From the NCBI GenBank assembly GCA_037952775.1, contig JBANAY010000003.1:1426001-1490000 (forward strand): a stretch of DNA of 64,000 bases, written 5' to 3'. Positions 21,712-33,016 of this stretch are shown one piece after another. Source of the DNA: Clonostachys chloroleuca. Taxonomy: Eukaryota; Ascomycota; Sordariomycetes; Hypocreales; Bionectriaceae. Position numbers and translations under genes: made by a program. Below the pieces are notes generated by a model. It had not been told where the DNA came from. It saw nothing but the letters and a program-made list of their open reading frames with translations, and did not search any database. How positions within the stretch are numbered: the stretch's first letter is position 1; each line of letters begins with the position of its first letter.

Positions 21712-22812
21712 ATGTCTGCTTCACGAGATTCTTCAACTGCGCTGCGTAATGATTATCCATGGACAACAACCCCTCTCATCGCCTCAGCGCCCATGGCCAG
21801 AGTGTCAAAACCGCCGCTTGCGGTAGCTGTTTCTAAGGCAGGGGGTCTTGGCTTCATTGCGGCGGGCTATACAAGCCACAATTTGGAAGATTTACTGGAG
21901 GAGGCCGCGAAGCTCCTGTCCAAAGCGAGTGATGCTCTTGCTATAGGCGAGAGTGGTACCCTCCCTGTTGGGGTAGGATTCATCACTTGGAGCGCCTCGC
22001 TCGAAGCAGCTCTCCCTGCCCTGAGGAAATATCAGCCCTGTGCGGTTTGGCTATTCGCTCCTCCGACAGGCATACGTGACTTGATTCCTTGGGCAAAACA
22101 AATCCGGGAGGTAACCTCGCATGCAACCAAGATTTGGGTCCAGATTGGCTCGGTGGCAGATGCTATCTTAGCCACAGAGTTATTGCAGCCCAGTGTTTTA
22201 GTCGTACAGGGGTCAGACGCCGGGGGCCATGCGTTGGCTCAAGGTGCTAGCCTTATCTCGCTGGTGCCAGAGGTGCATGATAAAATACGGGAAATACAGG
22301 CACAACAGCAACATGTCAAGCATCCTATTCAGTTGCTGGCAGCAGGTGGAATCAGTGACGGCCGGGGACTAGCTGCCTCGGTGCAACTGGGTGCGCAGGG
22401 ATGCGTGCTGGGGACAAGATTCTTAGCCAGCCCCGAGGCCCTCATTGCGGATGGCTATCAGAAGGAGGTGCTGCGGGCATCCGACGGTGGATGCAGTACT
22501 GTTCGAACCACAATATACGACAAAGTACGTGATATTCATGGATGGCCAGCTTGCTACGATGGTCGAGGTCTGATCAACCAGACATATATTGATTCAGTGA
22601 ACGGATTGAGTGAGGAAGACAACCAAGACCTTTACTCCGATGAATTGGAGAAGGGGAGTGAAGGATATGGTCCAACAGGTAGAATTACCACCTATGCAGG
22701 TACCGGGGTGGGTTTGATTAAAGAAGTCCTTCCGGCTAGGGATATTGTGTTGTCTGTACGGCGCGAGGCAAATAGGCTGTTAGGCCAAACGCCTCAAAGT
22801 TCAAAGTTGTGA
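21712..22812 (+). CDS. Nitronate monooxygenase (2-nitropropane dioxygenase family) with C-terminal SKL
   Basis: Intronless, 366 aa, intact. FMN-dependent TIM barrel: PMARVSKPPLAVAVSKAGGLGFIAAGY at the N-terminus, VVQGSDAGGHALAQG (the loop bearing the conserved catalytic histidine), LAAGGISDGRGLAA and GAQGCVLGTRFLASPEA (FMN phosphate loops). Enzymes of this family oxidise alkyl nitronates, notably propionate-3-nitronate, to the aldehyde plus nitrite. The last residues are PQSSKL, a canonical PTS1, so peroxisomal import is predicted; catalase there would cope with reactive oxygen from the flavin. The start MSASRDS is the first ATG in frame and leaves a normal N-terminus. The neighbouring dehydrogenase, transcribed the opposite way, would use malonic semialdehyde, the expected product from 3-nitropropionate. 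Confidence 0.92.
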   Translation: MSASRDSSTALRNDYPWTTTPLIASAPMARVSKPPLAVAVSKAGGLGFIAAGYTSHNLEDLLEEAAKLLSKASDALAIGESGTLPVGVGFITWSASLEAALPALRKYQPCAVWLFAPPTGIRDLIPWAKQIREVTSHATKIWVQIGSVADAILATELLQPSVLVVQGSDAGGHALAQGASLISLVPEVHDKIREIQAQQQHVKHPIQLLAAGGISDGRGLAASVQLGAQGCVLGTRFLASPEALIADGYQKEVLRASDGGCSTVRTTIYDKVRDIHGWPACYDGRGLINQTYIDSVNGLSEEDNQDLYSDELEKGSEGYGPTGRITTYAGTGVGLIKEVLPARDIVLSVRREANRLLGQTPQSSKL

Positions 22813-23017
22813 TATATCTGGCGTATATATACTTTGTATTAAAGCAGAATTAAATACTCATCCTTCGACTATCCTCGCCAAATCTCCTGGCGTGTTCATC
22901 GTCTCGCTAAGTACGGTCCTAGGGAAATATACAACTAAAAGCTATATAAGGGCGACAATAGGTTCAGTAAAGCGTCAAGCACATAACTGAGCCTGTAATT
23001 GTTCATTTTGCCTGTAT

Positions 23018-25012
23018 TCAAGAGAATATAGGAAAGCTAACTGACGGGCTGTAACAGGAAGTATCGAGATAATCACCTGTAACGTTTCGAGCTGGAGAAC
23101 CACGCGCTCCAAACTCAATAATAGAGCCATTGTTCTTTCCCTGGTGTTGGAAAACAGGCCAGCCTACAGAGCTCGCCACATTGGCACCCTCTTTGAGGAA
23201 AGCGACAAAGTAGTCTTGCATGGCGGCAGATGTGTCGATTTCAGCTTGGGGAATATCACCAACCATCTTGGCATATGTGCCAAAGATCATAAGTAAATCC
23301 GTCCAGTGATAGGCACCCAACCATGGCTGAGGGCTAATGTTGGAATAGTTACCTGACATTAAGTTTAGTGGACAAAAACAGAACCACATTGATACGGGTA
23401 TGATGGGCACATACCAACATAGAAGTAGCGGAAGCTCTCCAGGCCAATAGACTCACGCAACTTGGGATCACTCAACGCAAAACAATTAAAGTTACGAGCA
23501 ACCTCAACAGTAGGTCAAGTTGGGCGAGGGCTCTAGCTCGGTTGATGTTGTGGAACGGATGGCAGGTCCTCGTGCCACGAGATGCTTCGCATACCGGTCA
23601 GACTTGTTGGCGAAAATGTATCTCTCGTCGGCTAATAAGCCAGGTCTCAGTTAATTTAAAAAAAAAATTCCTTTCCAAACAGCTGCATGAGGGTGGGTAC
23701 ATACGAATATAGTTGTCAAACGAAATGCTCGGCTTCTTATCATATCTGTTGATAAACTCCTCGATCTGCACCCAAGAAACATGGCGCATGCATTCAAGCT
23801 CGGCTCCAGAATCGTCGCCGTAGTCGCATCCAAGGCTTTTGGCCACAACGTCGAAGTCGACGTATGGGTCTTTGACTTCAGCGGTGTTGATGATGTAGTC
23901 TGGGCCGTTGGAAAGCAGCCCAAATTTGGTGGCGAGAGGCTTTTCCCAGAAAGCCGTCGTATATATATCTACCAACCTAGCGCCTTGGGACTCTCCCCAC
24001 AACTATATACGTCAATGTCGAACTCGCTAGAGTGATGAACTTTGTGCGAATAACTTACAAGTATGTTGTCTCTGTCGCCTCCGAACTGCTGAATATTTTC
24101 ATGGACCCACTCAACAGCGGCTCTTATGTCGAGCAGCGTGAGTGGCGTCTCCCGCACGGCGCGAGACTTGGGGTCTAGGTTTTATAGCAACACGTCAGCT
24201 ACAAGCTCGGTCACTAAATCCTAGGTTTCCAGACTTGGGTTGAGTTACTTCCGAAGATGTTGACACGGTAGTTGATGGTGACAACAATATGCTCCTGAGA
24301 ACGGGACACCCACTTCTCCGGTAACTGGGAAGGGACAGTGATACCTCCAATGAGGCCGCCGCCACCTGTGACGAAGAGCGCGACGGGAAGCTGCGACGAT
24401 TTATTGGCGTACGAAGGAGTCCATACAGCGAGGGAGAGGCAGTCCTCGTCCTCGGACCAGGCTACAGCGCCCTGGTCACGTCGCTCACCCAGGCTGAGCA
24501 ATGGGTTAGGTGGCGCATATTCGTTCCAGAAAACATGTGATGAGGAGACATATTGCGGACAGGCTACATGTACACCAGAATACCAGTGTTAGCGATAACA
24601 AGATACAGTATAATACTGGAGGCAACATGCAACGCACCGGGACCGAAGCGGGTGGAATCTTTGGAGGAATTCGATAATTTCTGAGGCGGTTCCCAACGGA
24701 GATCACCCACGGGGGGCTGCCCAGGAGGATCAAATAAGCCAACTGCAAGCAACATATCGGGACGCTGAAAAGCAGGTGAAAGGCTTGACATACCTGTGCA
24801 AAAGGAATACGCAGGAACTGCCGCACGTTTGGGTAGGTATCATTGTACATGCCAATAAAGGTTCCAGTGTTCGTTTCCACGGTCAAATTATCCCAACCAT
24901 GGTGCAGAGTCCGCGGTGCCTGATGAGTTAAATCAGAGAGATAAGGATCGAATTGTTTTGCTTGTGTAGTGGCTATTAGCCTCAACACGGCGAACAAAAT
25001 GCCCGTTTTCAT
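23018..25012 (-). CDS. Secreted type-B carboxylesterase/lipase, one frameshift
   Basis: Seven exons: 25012-24794, 24716-24638, 24563-24249, 24174-24059, 24002-23705, 23631-23415 and 23352-23018. The start MKTGILFAVLRLIATTQA is a signal peptide. Family marks: IPFAQPPVGDLRW, EDCLSLAVW, oxyanion loop TGGGGLIGG, NYRVNIFG, FGGDRDNIL, and nucleophile elbow WGESQGA (serine; Q replaces the more usual A). Summed exons are 1579 bp, one more than a multiple of three. The extra base sits near 23512, where EPSPNLT must join TVEVARNFNC. Without it the protein would be 525 aa. This is a +1 mutation or an assembly error. Such enzymes cut esters outside the cell. It is convergent with the nitronate monooxygenase, so it could release 3-nitropropionate from plant sugar esters (speculative). 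Confidence 0.8.
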
Positions 25013-27839
25013 GATGAAGGAATGAAACACAAGGTTTACGGTACTGAGTCACGTAATAAAAGAGCCAATCAAGTAGAGCTCTCTGAACCGTTCTTGTTCT
25101 ATCCAAGTAAGTATTGGCAAGAATTGAGGTCTTTATACTTTAATCTTTCTACTTTCCTTAGTGCCGGAGCAGCTCTTATCAACGCGGTAATTATCGTGCA
25201 ATGTTGTGAGAGAGCTTCCGGGCCGATTATGTCAATCTAAAGGACTCCCAGAAAATAGGTGATCCGTATTTGCAGAAAATGGCGGGGAATTTCTCCACAC
25301 TTTCTGTTGCTGTATGGAGGACAAGCTTGAACTTGACACAATTCGCTCAAGTCGACTCCCATAAGTTGGGAGAGCCAATTAAGATCAATATTTCCTTTCC
25401 ACTACCATCGGAATCGTGGAGATTAACATTCCTGACCCTGGCAGCCCATAGTTCTAACCAACCCCTACCCACCTACGCACTCCAAACGGGTACAACTATT
25501 AGCTCTGTGTATTCCACTTCTACCAAACGGCCAGACACCTTAGTATGATGAGATATGCTTAAGACAAGTCTTCCTCCTGAACAATGTTATGGCTCCCTTC
25601 TTCTTCTTCACAAAGTCGCCAGGGAAATCGCTCATGAGTCTATATTAAGAGTGTACTTCGTGATAAGGTACTACTCTTCTAGGACATCTCTTCCTTTGTA
25701 GAACCGTGAATCTGATTTCCTGATTCCTTGAAAGACAAGTCGCTTTCCACGATAAAAGCCAACGCTCTATGATAACCTCTCCTTGCGTTCAATATCATAC
25801 GTCGGACTAACCTAGCCTTGCCAAACTTCTCCGCAACAACTAGCCAGGGACTGAAAGCCACCTCTTCGGACCGAATTTTAGGGCCTAGTCAGTCTTCATG
25901 CACCTGCAGCAAACATGGTCCGGGGTGGAAGCAAAACTTGGCCTACTGGGAACGGCCAACTTTAATACGAAGCAATCCAATCTAGTACACCTTATGTAAC
26001 TCATGTTATACTTACTCAAATAACTTTTCGGTTGAGATTCTCAAAGGCAGCTTGTATGACTCATTTGTCTGTATTTCATATCGAGTTATTCTTCCACAAG
26101 AGCTGGGTAGCTTCATCGCGATGTAGGCGGCTGTGAGTGATACTGACTGTTTAGAGTCAGTTGCGCCGATCGAGGCCGCCTCTTACGAGGATCCATACTA
26201 TTTAACCAGTCTCTGAGCTAGTGGCAGGCCTTGAGTAAAAGGCCCGTTTATAAGAGGGTGTGCTCTTGCAAAAGCCTTCCACCCCCGGAGCGGCTATGAC
26301 GGCTATAACGGCTACAAGGACAGGTGCCCCATGTCGGAACCCAGATCAATGCACGCGATTTGCAAAGGTCCATTAGCTTGTAGATGCATATGTTCTAGAC
26401 TTTGACTCTAGGGTCTGGGTGCTTGGGTTTGGGTAACGAACTGGATTTGGGGTTAAAGGAGTTGATAATACACAAATAATTAGCCGTAGGGCTGTAGCCG
26501 AAATAATCATGAATTACCTCTCACTGTATTAGCTTTTATTATATTAAAAGTCAAAATACTCTAACTAAAGAGCTAGTAATACTTATTAAATTAGTTAGTA
26601 TTTTTATAAATAGAAAGCTTTAAGCTTATATAGATTAAAATGCTTAGATTAATATAAAATTAATATAAAGCTAGATAATAAACAACTTTAATATTATACT
26701 TAAACTAGCTATAACCAGGCTGGCGCTATTAATAGATTATTTAAAGTTAACTATAGGGTATCTAGATTTTAATAAACTATAGTTAAAACCTAGATTTATA
26801 ATATCTTTATTTATATATAAGGTAGTATAGTTCAAAAAGCTTAAATTACTTCTATATACTAGCTGTTTTTAGCTCTTTTATAAGAAGCTCTATATAGCTT
26901 ATATTTATAGTATAATATTTAATAGCTATTTAATAAACTATTATTTTAATAATAAAGAACTTATTTATATAAAGATTTATAGAGTTCTTCTACAATATAG
27001 TTATATCTTAAATAGATTAAAAAAAATATCTTTAAGCTTTTATATTTATTAAATTAAATTACTAAGCTCTATTAAGTTTATTAGTATTAAACTTTATTAT
27101 CTTTCTTTTCTATATAAATATAAATGATAATAATAATTATATAATATACTTAATAAAAGAGGCCGCTATATAAATTATTTCCGATATATAATACGATATA
27201 CTAGCATAGACCCGTGTCAACGCAGTTGAGACACTAGCTCTTCTATCGTGAGATCTACTATATGCTGCGCAGTATACATCGTAATTCTACTCTCTAGTTA
27301 TGTAATAGGGGTCTATCTCTGTCGATCGGAGCTTACACCTTGGCCAGCGTAACATAATCACACGAGGAGACAGTGAAGGTATATCGCGCCGCTAACCTTT
27401 TGCTGATCTGAGACCGAGTGGAACATGGTTACGCGGAGCATAGAAACATTGAGAATCCTGCGTAAGAAAGGCAGCACAGAGAACTATTACTCAGCTTTCC
27501 AGCAAGAGATACAATCTAGAAACGGACCCGTGTAATGTTATCGACGAATAGGCTAACTCTTATCTGAGAAATTATTGCAATACATTTGAAAATTAATCAA
27601 ACCACTCACGCTCTAATAACTAGTTTCCCATATTATTAAATATTATATATACTACACCGTGCCAGACTATCCGTCGGTCCTCCCAGTTTCAGCCTTAGAA
27701 AGATAAGGTTTTCTAGATGACCTAGAAAGACTATATAGATAGTGAAAGAAAATGTATAAACCTCTTAGTCTCTTGTGATACGTTCTACCAGGACCTTATC
27801 CGGAGTTAACTTCACGCCGCAGACCACGGCGAACAGCGT
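25013..27839. other. 2.8-kb gene-free stretch with a RIP island
   Basis: Separates the first gene block from the P450 block. Bases 25013-26460 have ordinary composition but no recognisable gene; a 92-codon frame at 25270-25548 looks like chance. Bases about 26490-27180 are a RIP-like island. Bases 27180-27839 return to mixed composition, with a polyadenylation-type AT-rich 3' flank for the P450. Confidence 0.5.
26490..27180. repeat. RIP-mutated transposon relic island
   Basis: About 690 bp of TA-dominated sequence in which CA, TG and CG are almost absent while CT and AG persist, the same signature as the transposons after 38.5 kb. The family cannot be told. Confidence 0.6.
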
Positions 27840-29641
27840 TTATTCTACCACCTCTCGCCTTTTAATCCTAACATGAAATGTCGGGTATACAAACCATGAG
27901 CAATAGGTTTCCATCGTTGTTTTGTCATTCAAAACTAGATTGAACTTGCGGACAAACTGGGGAAGGACTTTGTTTACTTCGAGAAGGCCAATGTTCTTGC
28001 CGATACAAGCTCGGGAGCCCCCTCCAAACTGGATAATCGTTAGGTTCATATCGAGTTCTGCCCCAGGTGCTAGACATACCGTAAACATCATGCCATTCTG
28101 AGCTTCTCCGTCAGCCTCGGGCTGTAGCCAGCGCTCTGGTCGGTATACATCCGCGTCTTGACCGAAGCCATCTTTGTCATAGTGGAGCACCCAAGAGTTT
28201 GCCCCGACATGAGTCTGTTCGGCCATTGTCAGCCCGAATAATTCTTTTCCAGCGCCTGTAGGGGAGAGATGAGAGAATAAAGAGAGAACAGCGGGGGTAG
28301 AGAACAGGGGACGGTAGAAGGTTGATAAATGTTGGTTGACTTGCCCCTTCTGGAAAATTAAACCCTCCGAGCCTCGCCCCTCCTTTAGGGACCACTCTTG
28401 GTAAGATTGTTCCTACGGCGGGATGCATGCGGAAACCCTCTTTAATAACGGCTTGGAGATATGGCATGCTTTGAGCTTCCTTAAATGTAATTGGATCAGA
28501 GATTCTACCCTCAGCAGCCATCGTGTCAAGCTCATGGCGGAGCTTCGCGAGTTTCTCTGGATGTTTGTAGAGGTAGTACAGCGAAGAGCTGAGCGTAATT
28601 GCGGTGGTGTCGGATCCTGCTCCAAGATTGCTACCCGCAGCATCTTGAATGTTAACCATGGTAGCCTTCTCGGAGTCCTGCATGTCGAGCAGCTTCTGGA
28701 GGAAAGTTGTGTACTTGGTGTTCTCGGCCGGTTTGACATTTTCCTTACGGAGCCTGGCAATCTGACCAAAGGTATAGACTACAAGTGCTCGGGCCTTTCC
28801 ACTTTGGCCCAAGACCTTGCGAAGTAAGGCAATCCAGGGGTGCAAGTCAGGCCAAAGTCCAATGTGAGCAAGGTAGTCGAGCACTTGGCGGACGCCCTTG
28901 GTCATGCCTGTCCGATCGCTTTCGTTTTCCATCATGCCGAAGTTCTGGTTAAACTAGAACAACATTAGGTTTACTCTCCAAGGATTCCAATTGCATAGAC
29001 GAACTGTGATCTGTCCAATAACATCGAAAGCGTAGGACTGCATAAAATGGGGAAAATGGAACGGGCGGCCCTCATTGGCAAATTGACCTAGCTGCTTAGT
29101 GAACACAGCTGTCATTGCGTCAACAGCCTCTTCATATGTGACCATGGCCGACATAGTATACAGAGACGATATCTTGCGTCTTCTGTCCCTGTGTTCATCG
29201 TCATCAATCGTTGGGAAGAGGTTGTCGACTAAGGGATCTCCGGTAAGCATAGCAGAGTAGAAGTCACTCTTTAAGAATTTGCCGCCTAGCGCATAAATAG
29301 TTTTGACGTCCTCTGGCCGACTGAAACTGTAGCGGTTTGGCGCGACTCGCACAACCGGGCCTCATTACATATCATGTCAGGGTTCTGGTCACTAAGATAG
29401 GGGCTGGGTACACACCGTATTTCTCATGCAGGCGGATGAAGTCTAGGTTTGAATGACCTTTCCAGAGAGAATGAAACTCCCAGAGGCGAGTTACCCGAGC
29501 CAAGAATGGGCCAGGTACTTTCCTTAGGGGAGAGAACAAGAGGCTATAGAGTAGGGGGAGTACCCAGTATAAGAAGACAGGCGTCAAGATGTAAAGCAGA
29601 TGCTTTGCAGTAAACTCCGTTGGAAGGCTTAGCAAAGACAT
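27840..29641 (-). CDS. Cytochrome P450 monooxygenase, pisatin-demethylase-like
   Basis: Exons are 29641-29416, 29360-29005, 28953-28341 and 28255-27840; 1611 bp, 536 aa, fully open. There is an N-terminal membrane anchor (LYILTPVFLYWVLPLLYSLLF) with a proline hinge KVPGPFLAR. Then come VVRVAPNRYSF, RRKISSLYTMSAM, the oxygen-binding I-helix LGAGSDTT, the ExxR motif KEGFR, PERW, and heme loop FGGGSRACIGKN with the axial cysteine. The order and wording recall the fungal family that includes Nectria pisatin demethylase; this rests on remembered pattern, not alignment. The last intron joins PEGA to SAGKELFGLTMAEQTHVGANSW, about 14 residues longer than usual, so the 28256-28340 splice may be misplaced. 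It would act in the ER with a P450 reductase. Confidence 0.9.
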
Positions 29642-31107
29642 TTCTTCATCCGTCTCCTCTCTTGAGGTGAAAAGAGAGCTGCTGCCAGTATACCAAGCGC
29701 TCGATCACATAGCCTTATAAGACCAAGTCAACCAAAGGTGAGACATCCAATTCGCGCCATCCAGTGCAAGCCAGCCACCCAAAGCGAGCCACTCACCAGA
29801 GCCACTCAACGTGAGCCACTCCACCACCTGATTGTGATGCAGGGGTAGGGTGCGAACTTCAAAGCGATCATAAGCTATTATTGGTGCCACCTCAGTGGCT
29901 TCTCGATGGCTGAGCCCCACTTAGCCAACCTTCGAGGTAAGCTCGGCACGCCCTCTTTTTGTGGGCCAAAATCCGTGGACAGCCCCAAAAGCTGTGTTTA
30001 CCAACATTACCGCAACCGAGATTTATAGTATTTCCGACAACATCCGGATTCATCTGATTCACCACCATCACGACCACCTAGCCTTATAATATACGAGCTG
30101 TAAAGGTTGATCTGTTATTGTTCTGGAACGTTAGTCCCTTGCCCACAAGTTCAGGAAGGTGTGGCTTAAGGCAATCGAGCAGAATTCGACCCGTAACACC
30201 GCTAGGCTTGGATTCGGAGACCTAGTCAAGCGGGATAAGCCCAGTTGCTCTCTCGAGGGAGAAGGCCCAAAAAACTATCTTTCTATGTCTCATTCAGCTT
30301 CTTCATTCCTTATATGTTAGTGGATTTTTAACTGTTCTCCTATGTGGCGGTTAGAATCGCGATATTTAGGTCGGGTATCATTACCCACATCTACGCAAAA
30401 ACCCCCATTTGGTCTTCTTACTGCTACTACGCTGGGTTTTCGCCTCGTTAGAGAAAGTTGAAGTATAGCAAAGGAGGCATCTCCATTGGCCTATGTATGT
30501 GTAAAATCGAGGTGTTTTTGGGCAGTATATGGACCGATGAGCGGCCTCCGAAGAGAGTGGTAGTATCTAATCCCTTGCTTCTGCAACTACTTAGTTAATG
30601 TCGTTCTATGATAAGGCAATTACGGTTTCAATAATTTCATAGCTGGAAATGGAAGTATTAGCATTGGCGACTCTAAAAAACCTATATCTCGTTCTGATAT
30701 TCTTCTTGGGCGTCTAGGATGTGGTTTATCTTTTGCGCTTTCTTCGCTGCAATAGTATCATATAATGCCGCCTATAGATCGGGTGCTTAGAAGTGCCCTC
30801 TTTGGACACAATTGCACCGGGCTTTGCGCCCGATTTATATATACGTTATATGCTTTTAGGCTTAGTTTGGACTTTTAAAAGCTGTCTAAAAGTCGCGGTC
30901 TAAGGTGTAAATCCAAGTGGAGTGCATACTCATGATCTATATTATGCCTTTCGTGCAAACAGCAAGGGCCATCAAGGGAGCGCGGAGCCATCAGAGCAAC
31001 TAGACTTGATACGCTGATGGGAAATCGCATTGGCCCGCCTTTCATGAGAATCACCAATTGTCCTTTGAAATCAACTAGTTCTGCTGGAGCATCCACGGCA
31101 TTTGACT
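29642..31107. other. 1.5-kb intergenic, short GAGCCACTC repeats, no gene
   Basis: Between the P450 start and the hydrolase stop. At about 29755-29830 the phrase GAGCCACTC or GCCACCC recurs four times at 10-15 bp spacing. The remainder (30100-31000) has mixed composition and frequent stops; it may be an old transposon fragment but I recognise no domain. The P450 promoter lies at the left end. Confidence 0.45.
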
Positions 31108-32260
31108 CTACTTAATCAGCTGCTCCAAGAAATCAAACCCCTCTCGCTGCAGATTCCATGTCCGAGATCCCACCTGCATTCTGGCAGTAAATATGTGATC
31201 CTCTCCAGGAATGATCCGAAAGTCGGATCTGACGCCGTGTTGAGACAGCGCTGAGAACAACGCCTCGCTTATTTGCAATGGGACCATCCTATCCTCCGCA
31301 CCATGCACAATGAAAGTCGGTGGAAAGGAGGGACTAAGGTTTTTGATAGGGTCGACCTTATCCCAGTCCCCAAAAGGGTACACTGCGTCCAATACAGTAC
31401 CATTTGCAATTTGCGTGGACACGTATGCTTGTCGTGGATCGCTGAAGTCCGGAGCACCTTTGCGTTGGCCCTCCAGTGAGACGCCTCCCTCAATCGGTAT
31501 CGGATCTTCCTCAAAGACCTGATTTAAGAATTTAGAGGAGAAGTCGGGGAGACTGGCCGCGATATGTGGTACTTTCTCTCTCCAGGAGGGACTCGAGAAG
31601 TTGCATGATCCATACATATTGTATATCCCTGCCACCGGACGAGGAACTCCGAAGCCCTGTTATACTTCGCTTAGCAATGGACAAATACTGCCCCCTTCAG
31701 CGTTCTCTGATCAAACTCGCCATGTCACCTCGTCGCAAATGACCCATCTCTTTTTTCGCGTCACTTACCAAGCAGAGAGCCAATGTTCCACCTGAAGATG
31801 TACCGAACGCAAACACATAGTCAAGATTGACCAAATTAGGGGCCTCAGCATGAGAGGAGATGGCCTCCTGAAGCTTGCCGGCATGGACCCATTCAAGGAG
31901 ATCGCGGCCATCTTGGATTGGTCCCTCTAAGATGTTTACTTGGGGACATAGACGATGGTTTGGGGCCAGAACTATCCATCCCCGATCTATGCAGTCTTGG
32001 ATCTGATCTTTGTTCACCATCTTGGAAGACCCAAGCATGAAAGCACCACCATGAAAATCGAGAACTAAGTCGAGGTGTGAAGTTAGCCAGCGTGGCCTCG
32101 CTGAAGCCATGTCAAGCGGGCATTGCGGTAGGCTCTACCTACGAACTGGATGTCCGGATTTGGTCTTTTTGCCCGCTACTCCTGGCAAGTAGATGTCGAC
32201 ATCAATCCGTTGATTGCCCACAGTCTTGTAGATCGCTCGGAAGGACTCAGGATTCGCCAT
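31108..32260 (-). CDS. Alpha/beta hydrolase (hormone-sensitive-lipase-type esterase)
   Basis: Exons are 32260-32143, 32064-31769 and 31656-31108 (introns 78 and 112 bp); 963 bp, 320 aa, intact. The HSL-type oxyanion motif LDFHGGAFMLG is at about residues 41-51. The nucleophile is in FGTSSGGTLA. The acid is in VHGAEDRMVP and the histidine in PGEDHIF, giving a complete Ser-Asp-His triad. There is no signal peptide, so it is cytosolic. It starts MANPESFRAIYKTVG, with the ATG set by the first in-frame methionine after the promoter. It is head-to-head with the dioxygenase across 756 bp, which suggests joint expression. The substrate is unknown; an ester or lactone intermediate of the same pathway is a reasonable guess. 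Confidence 0.87.
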
Positions 32261-33016
32261 TGAGGATGTACTAGACGCTAATGCGAGCTTTGCGACGTTT
32301 GGAGTTATGATGGGTCGCCACAGCTAAACACCAAGTGGCACAGAGCTCGACTTATATGCTCAGACTTACGACGAGGTTGTTGCCAGCGTGCCGGGCCGTG
32401 CTATGCGGCTTCAGGTCTTGGTGGGGCTGCATGGCGCGGAGCCACAGTGGCGCTGGAGCCACCTCAGCTTTTAAGAATACTATATTCTAACTTTAATATA
32501 GTACTAGCTAGAATTATCTCTATCTCATAAGTACACAGATACATAATATCAAGTCATACCACCAGGTGCTACCTAAGGGTTGCTCTCGGTATTACAGCAA
32601 AGGAAATCGCGATCAAACTTCCTTTCTACAGAATATGCCCGGGTACCTACTCTATTCAACGTAAGCTAGGCGGTTCAAGGGTCTGTAAATTGGTCAGAGC
32701 ATTGATTAGTTAGACTTGCAGAAGCAGTTCGGTACTCTCGGTGGGGCCTTGTCGATCGATCCTGGATACGAAGTGGCAGCGTGTGGCCACCCGAGATTCC
32801 CAGTGGCGCGGGAACGCACGAAAGGCTCCCTGTTCCACTTAGTTACGAAAGTTCTTGGCCAAGCATTGAAATTTGCAGTGTCAGAAGGAACGTATATAAG
32901 TAGAGCCTTGGGTCGGAACTTTGGACCGTCGAATTCATGAACAACTGGCTTCCATTCAGTATCTAACCATCTCCCAATCATCTTCAATCCACCAGAGTCT
33001 TACACCTACGACCACA
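32261..33016. promoter_or_regulatory. Shared divergent promoter, alpha/beta hydrolase / dioxygenase
   Basis: A 756-bp head-to-head interval. A TATATAAG box at about 32893-32900 lies ~120 bp before the dioxygenase start. Bases 32470-32560 are AT-rich. No gene is seen. Confidence 0.5.

Noticed and set aside
25270..25548. 92-codon frame upstream of the carboxylesterase
   Set aside because: No homology recognised and no supporting splice or start context.
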